NCBI RefSeq assembly: GCF_000328525.1
Contig: NC_019964.1
Span: forward strand, 1,798,001-1,862,000
DNA length: 64,000 nt
Source: Halovivax ruber XH-70
GTDB lineage: Archaea; Halobacteriota; Halobacteria; Halobacteriales; Natrialbaceae
Reading direction: 5' to 3'
Shown: positions 63,146 to 64,000 of the stretch, piece by piece
Position numbering within the stretch: position 1 is the stretch's first letter
Layout: every line of letters begins with the position of its first letter
The notes under the pieces: model-generated
Databases searched by the model: none
Seen by the model: the letters and a program-made list of their open reading frames with translations, nothing else
Told to the model about the DNA's origin: nothing
Made by a program: the position numbers and the translations under genes

Positions 63146-64000
63146 TTACGCCGCGTCGTCGGTCGAGGATTCGTCTCCGTCCGCAACGTCACCGCCGAGT
63201 TCGATCGTCTCGTCGTCAGTGTCGCCGTCGCCCTCGTCGGGAGCACCGGCATCGTCGCTCGAATCGACTTCGCCGCCGAGTTCGATCGCGTCCTCACCCG
63301 CGGCAGTGGACGCCTCGCTACCCGTGTCAGCGTCGTCAGCGTCCGATTCGCTCGCCGCTTCGGCAGCGTCGTCGGACTGCTCGGCGTCCTGCGTCGTAGC
63401 GTCGCCAGTGTCAGCACCGTCAGCGTCGGCGTCCTCGGCGTTCGACACCCCAGCCTGGTCGTGGGAACCCGTCGCTTCGGCTTCGTCGTCTGGCGCATCG
63501 ATCGATTGGTCGCCCGCCTCGCTTGGTTCGTCCTCAGCCGAATCCGGTTCCGCGTCAGTCTCCGATCTGCCTTCCCCGTCGGCTTCGGCGTCCACGTCGT
63601 CGGCGAGCGCACCGTTACTGACCGTGACCTGCGCTGACTGGATGACCTTCTCGCCCATCTCGTAGCCGGGCGTGAAGACCTCCGCGATCGTCCCTTCGGG
63701 CTGGTCGCTGTCGATCTGGACCATCACCTCGTGGCGTTGGGGATCGACATCGCTTCCCGGTTCTGGGTCGATCTCCTCGACGTTCTCGTCGGCCAGGACG
63801 CGGTCGAACTCTCGCAGCGTCATGTCGACGCCCTCGCGCAGGGAGCCGGCGTCGTCGCTCTCCTCGTCGAGTGCGCGCTTGAGATTGTCCCGAACGCCGA
63901 CGAGTCGGCCGACGAGATCCTCCGTCGCCCTCGTCTTGAGCTGTTCCTGGCGCTTTTTGGCTCGTTTCTTGTAGTTCTGGAAGTCGGCCTGCTTGCGTTT
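63146..64000 (-). CDS. grpE: Nucleotide exchange factor GrpE, cut by the window end, with acidic C-terminal tail
   Basis: The C-terminal part of GrpE, which releases ADP from DnaK. The codon frame runs to the edge, so the start is outside. The visible chain has the coiled-coil region (KRKQADFQNYKKRAKKRQEQ), a LREGVDMTLREFDRVLADE linker, and the beta domain with HEVMVQIDSDQPEGTIAEVFTPGYEMGEKVIQSAQVTVSNG. After that, instead of stopping, the chain continues for about 150 residues of almost pure Asp, Glu, Ala, Ser and Thr. That tail looks disordered and is far longer than in typical GrpE. The first gene of the Hsp70 cluster. Confidence 0.92.
   Translation of the reverse strand, partial: KRKQADFQNYKKRAKKRQEQLKTRATEDLVGRLVGVRDNLKRALDEESDDAGSLREGVDMTLREFDRVLADENVEEIDPEPGSDVDPQRHEVMVQIDSDQPEGTIAEVFTPGYEMGEKVIQSAQVTVSNGALADDVDAEADGEGRSETDAEPDSAEDEPSEAGDQSIDAPDDEAEATGSHDQAGVSNAEDADADGADTGDATTQDAEQSDDAAEAASESDADDADTGSEASTAAGEDAIELGGEVDSSDDAGAPDEGDGDTDDETIELGGDVADGDESSTDDAA

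Overview
The window is a GC-rich chromosomal segment of a haloarchaeon (class Halobacteria). Four things point there. The proteins are very acidic. The gene set is archaeal: PriS and a GINS subunit, CDC48, proteasome alpha, Rpp30- and Pop5-type RNase P subunits, aIF1A, archease with RtcB, and a fused gamma-alpha 2-oxoacid:ferredoxin oxidoreductase. Several families are typical of haloarchaea (TbsP, a BAT-type HTH protein, a CTAG-type orphan methylase). Many start codons lie about 25-30 bases after a TATA-like box, as in leaderless transcripts. I could not fix the genus. I saw no tRNA, rRNA, CRISPR array, intact IS element or prophage, so this is mostly core chromosome.

Layout. 1-6.5 kb: the tail of an HTH regulator, rtcB and archease (RNA ligation), a GNAT enzyme, priS-gins51 (replication) and a BCP peroxiredoxin, ending at a convergent terminator. 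6.5-15.2 kb: cdc48 translationally coupled to a small beta-rich protein, a hydrolase, panB, an acyl-CoA dehydrogenase, a HAD phosphatase and hflX. 15.4-19 kb: a compact minus-strand information-processing operon, rnp3 / SAM methyltransferase / rnp2 / psmA / SBDS. 19.2-22.7 kb: tbsP and a stand-alone CHAT (caspase-like) protease. 22.8-25.7 kb: glyA and folD (one-carbon metabolism). 25.8-31 kb: small and hypothetical genes, a 48-residue protein, a 670-base non-coding stretch with strong hairpins, a PadR regulator with a palindrome around its TATA box, and a class III aminotransferase. 31-38.4 kb: mutY, membrane proteins, a Zim-like DNA methylase, an HTH-GNAT fusion, the YchF-like GTPase gene followed by a decayed YchF tail, and a TehB-like methyltransferase.

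38.5-48.3 kb: a ThDP enzyme, a FAD-linked lactate/glycolate-type dehydrogenase, aIF1A, a UbiA-like prenyltransferase, an aminotransferase, korAB and a divergent flavin reductase. 48.4-54.4 kb: methylmalonyl-CoA epimerase and mutase large subunit, and an acetyl/propionyl-CoA synthetase, consistent with propionyl-CoA assimilation. 54.5-57.5 kb: hypothetical genes, a DUF892 protein and a stripped adenylate-forming domain. 57.7-64 kb: the Hsp70 cluster, in transcription order grpE (cut by the window end), dnaK, a 495-residue PRC-barrel-like protein and dnaJ.

The best candidates for new biology are the CHAT protease at 20.5-22.7 kb, the structured non-coding stretch at about 28.25-28.42 kb, the methyltransferase overlapping both RNase P genes, and the unknown protein inside the Hsp70 cluster.
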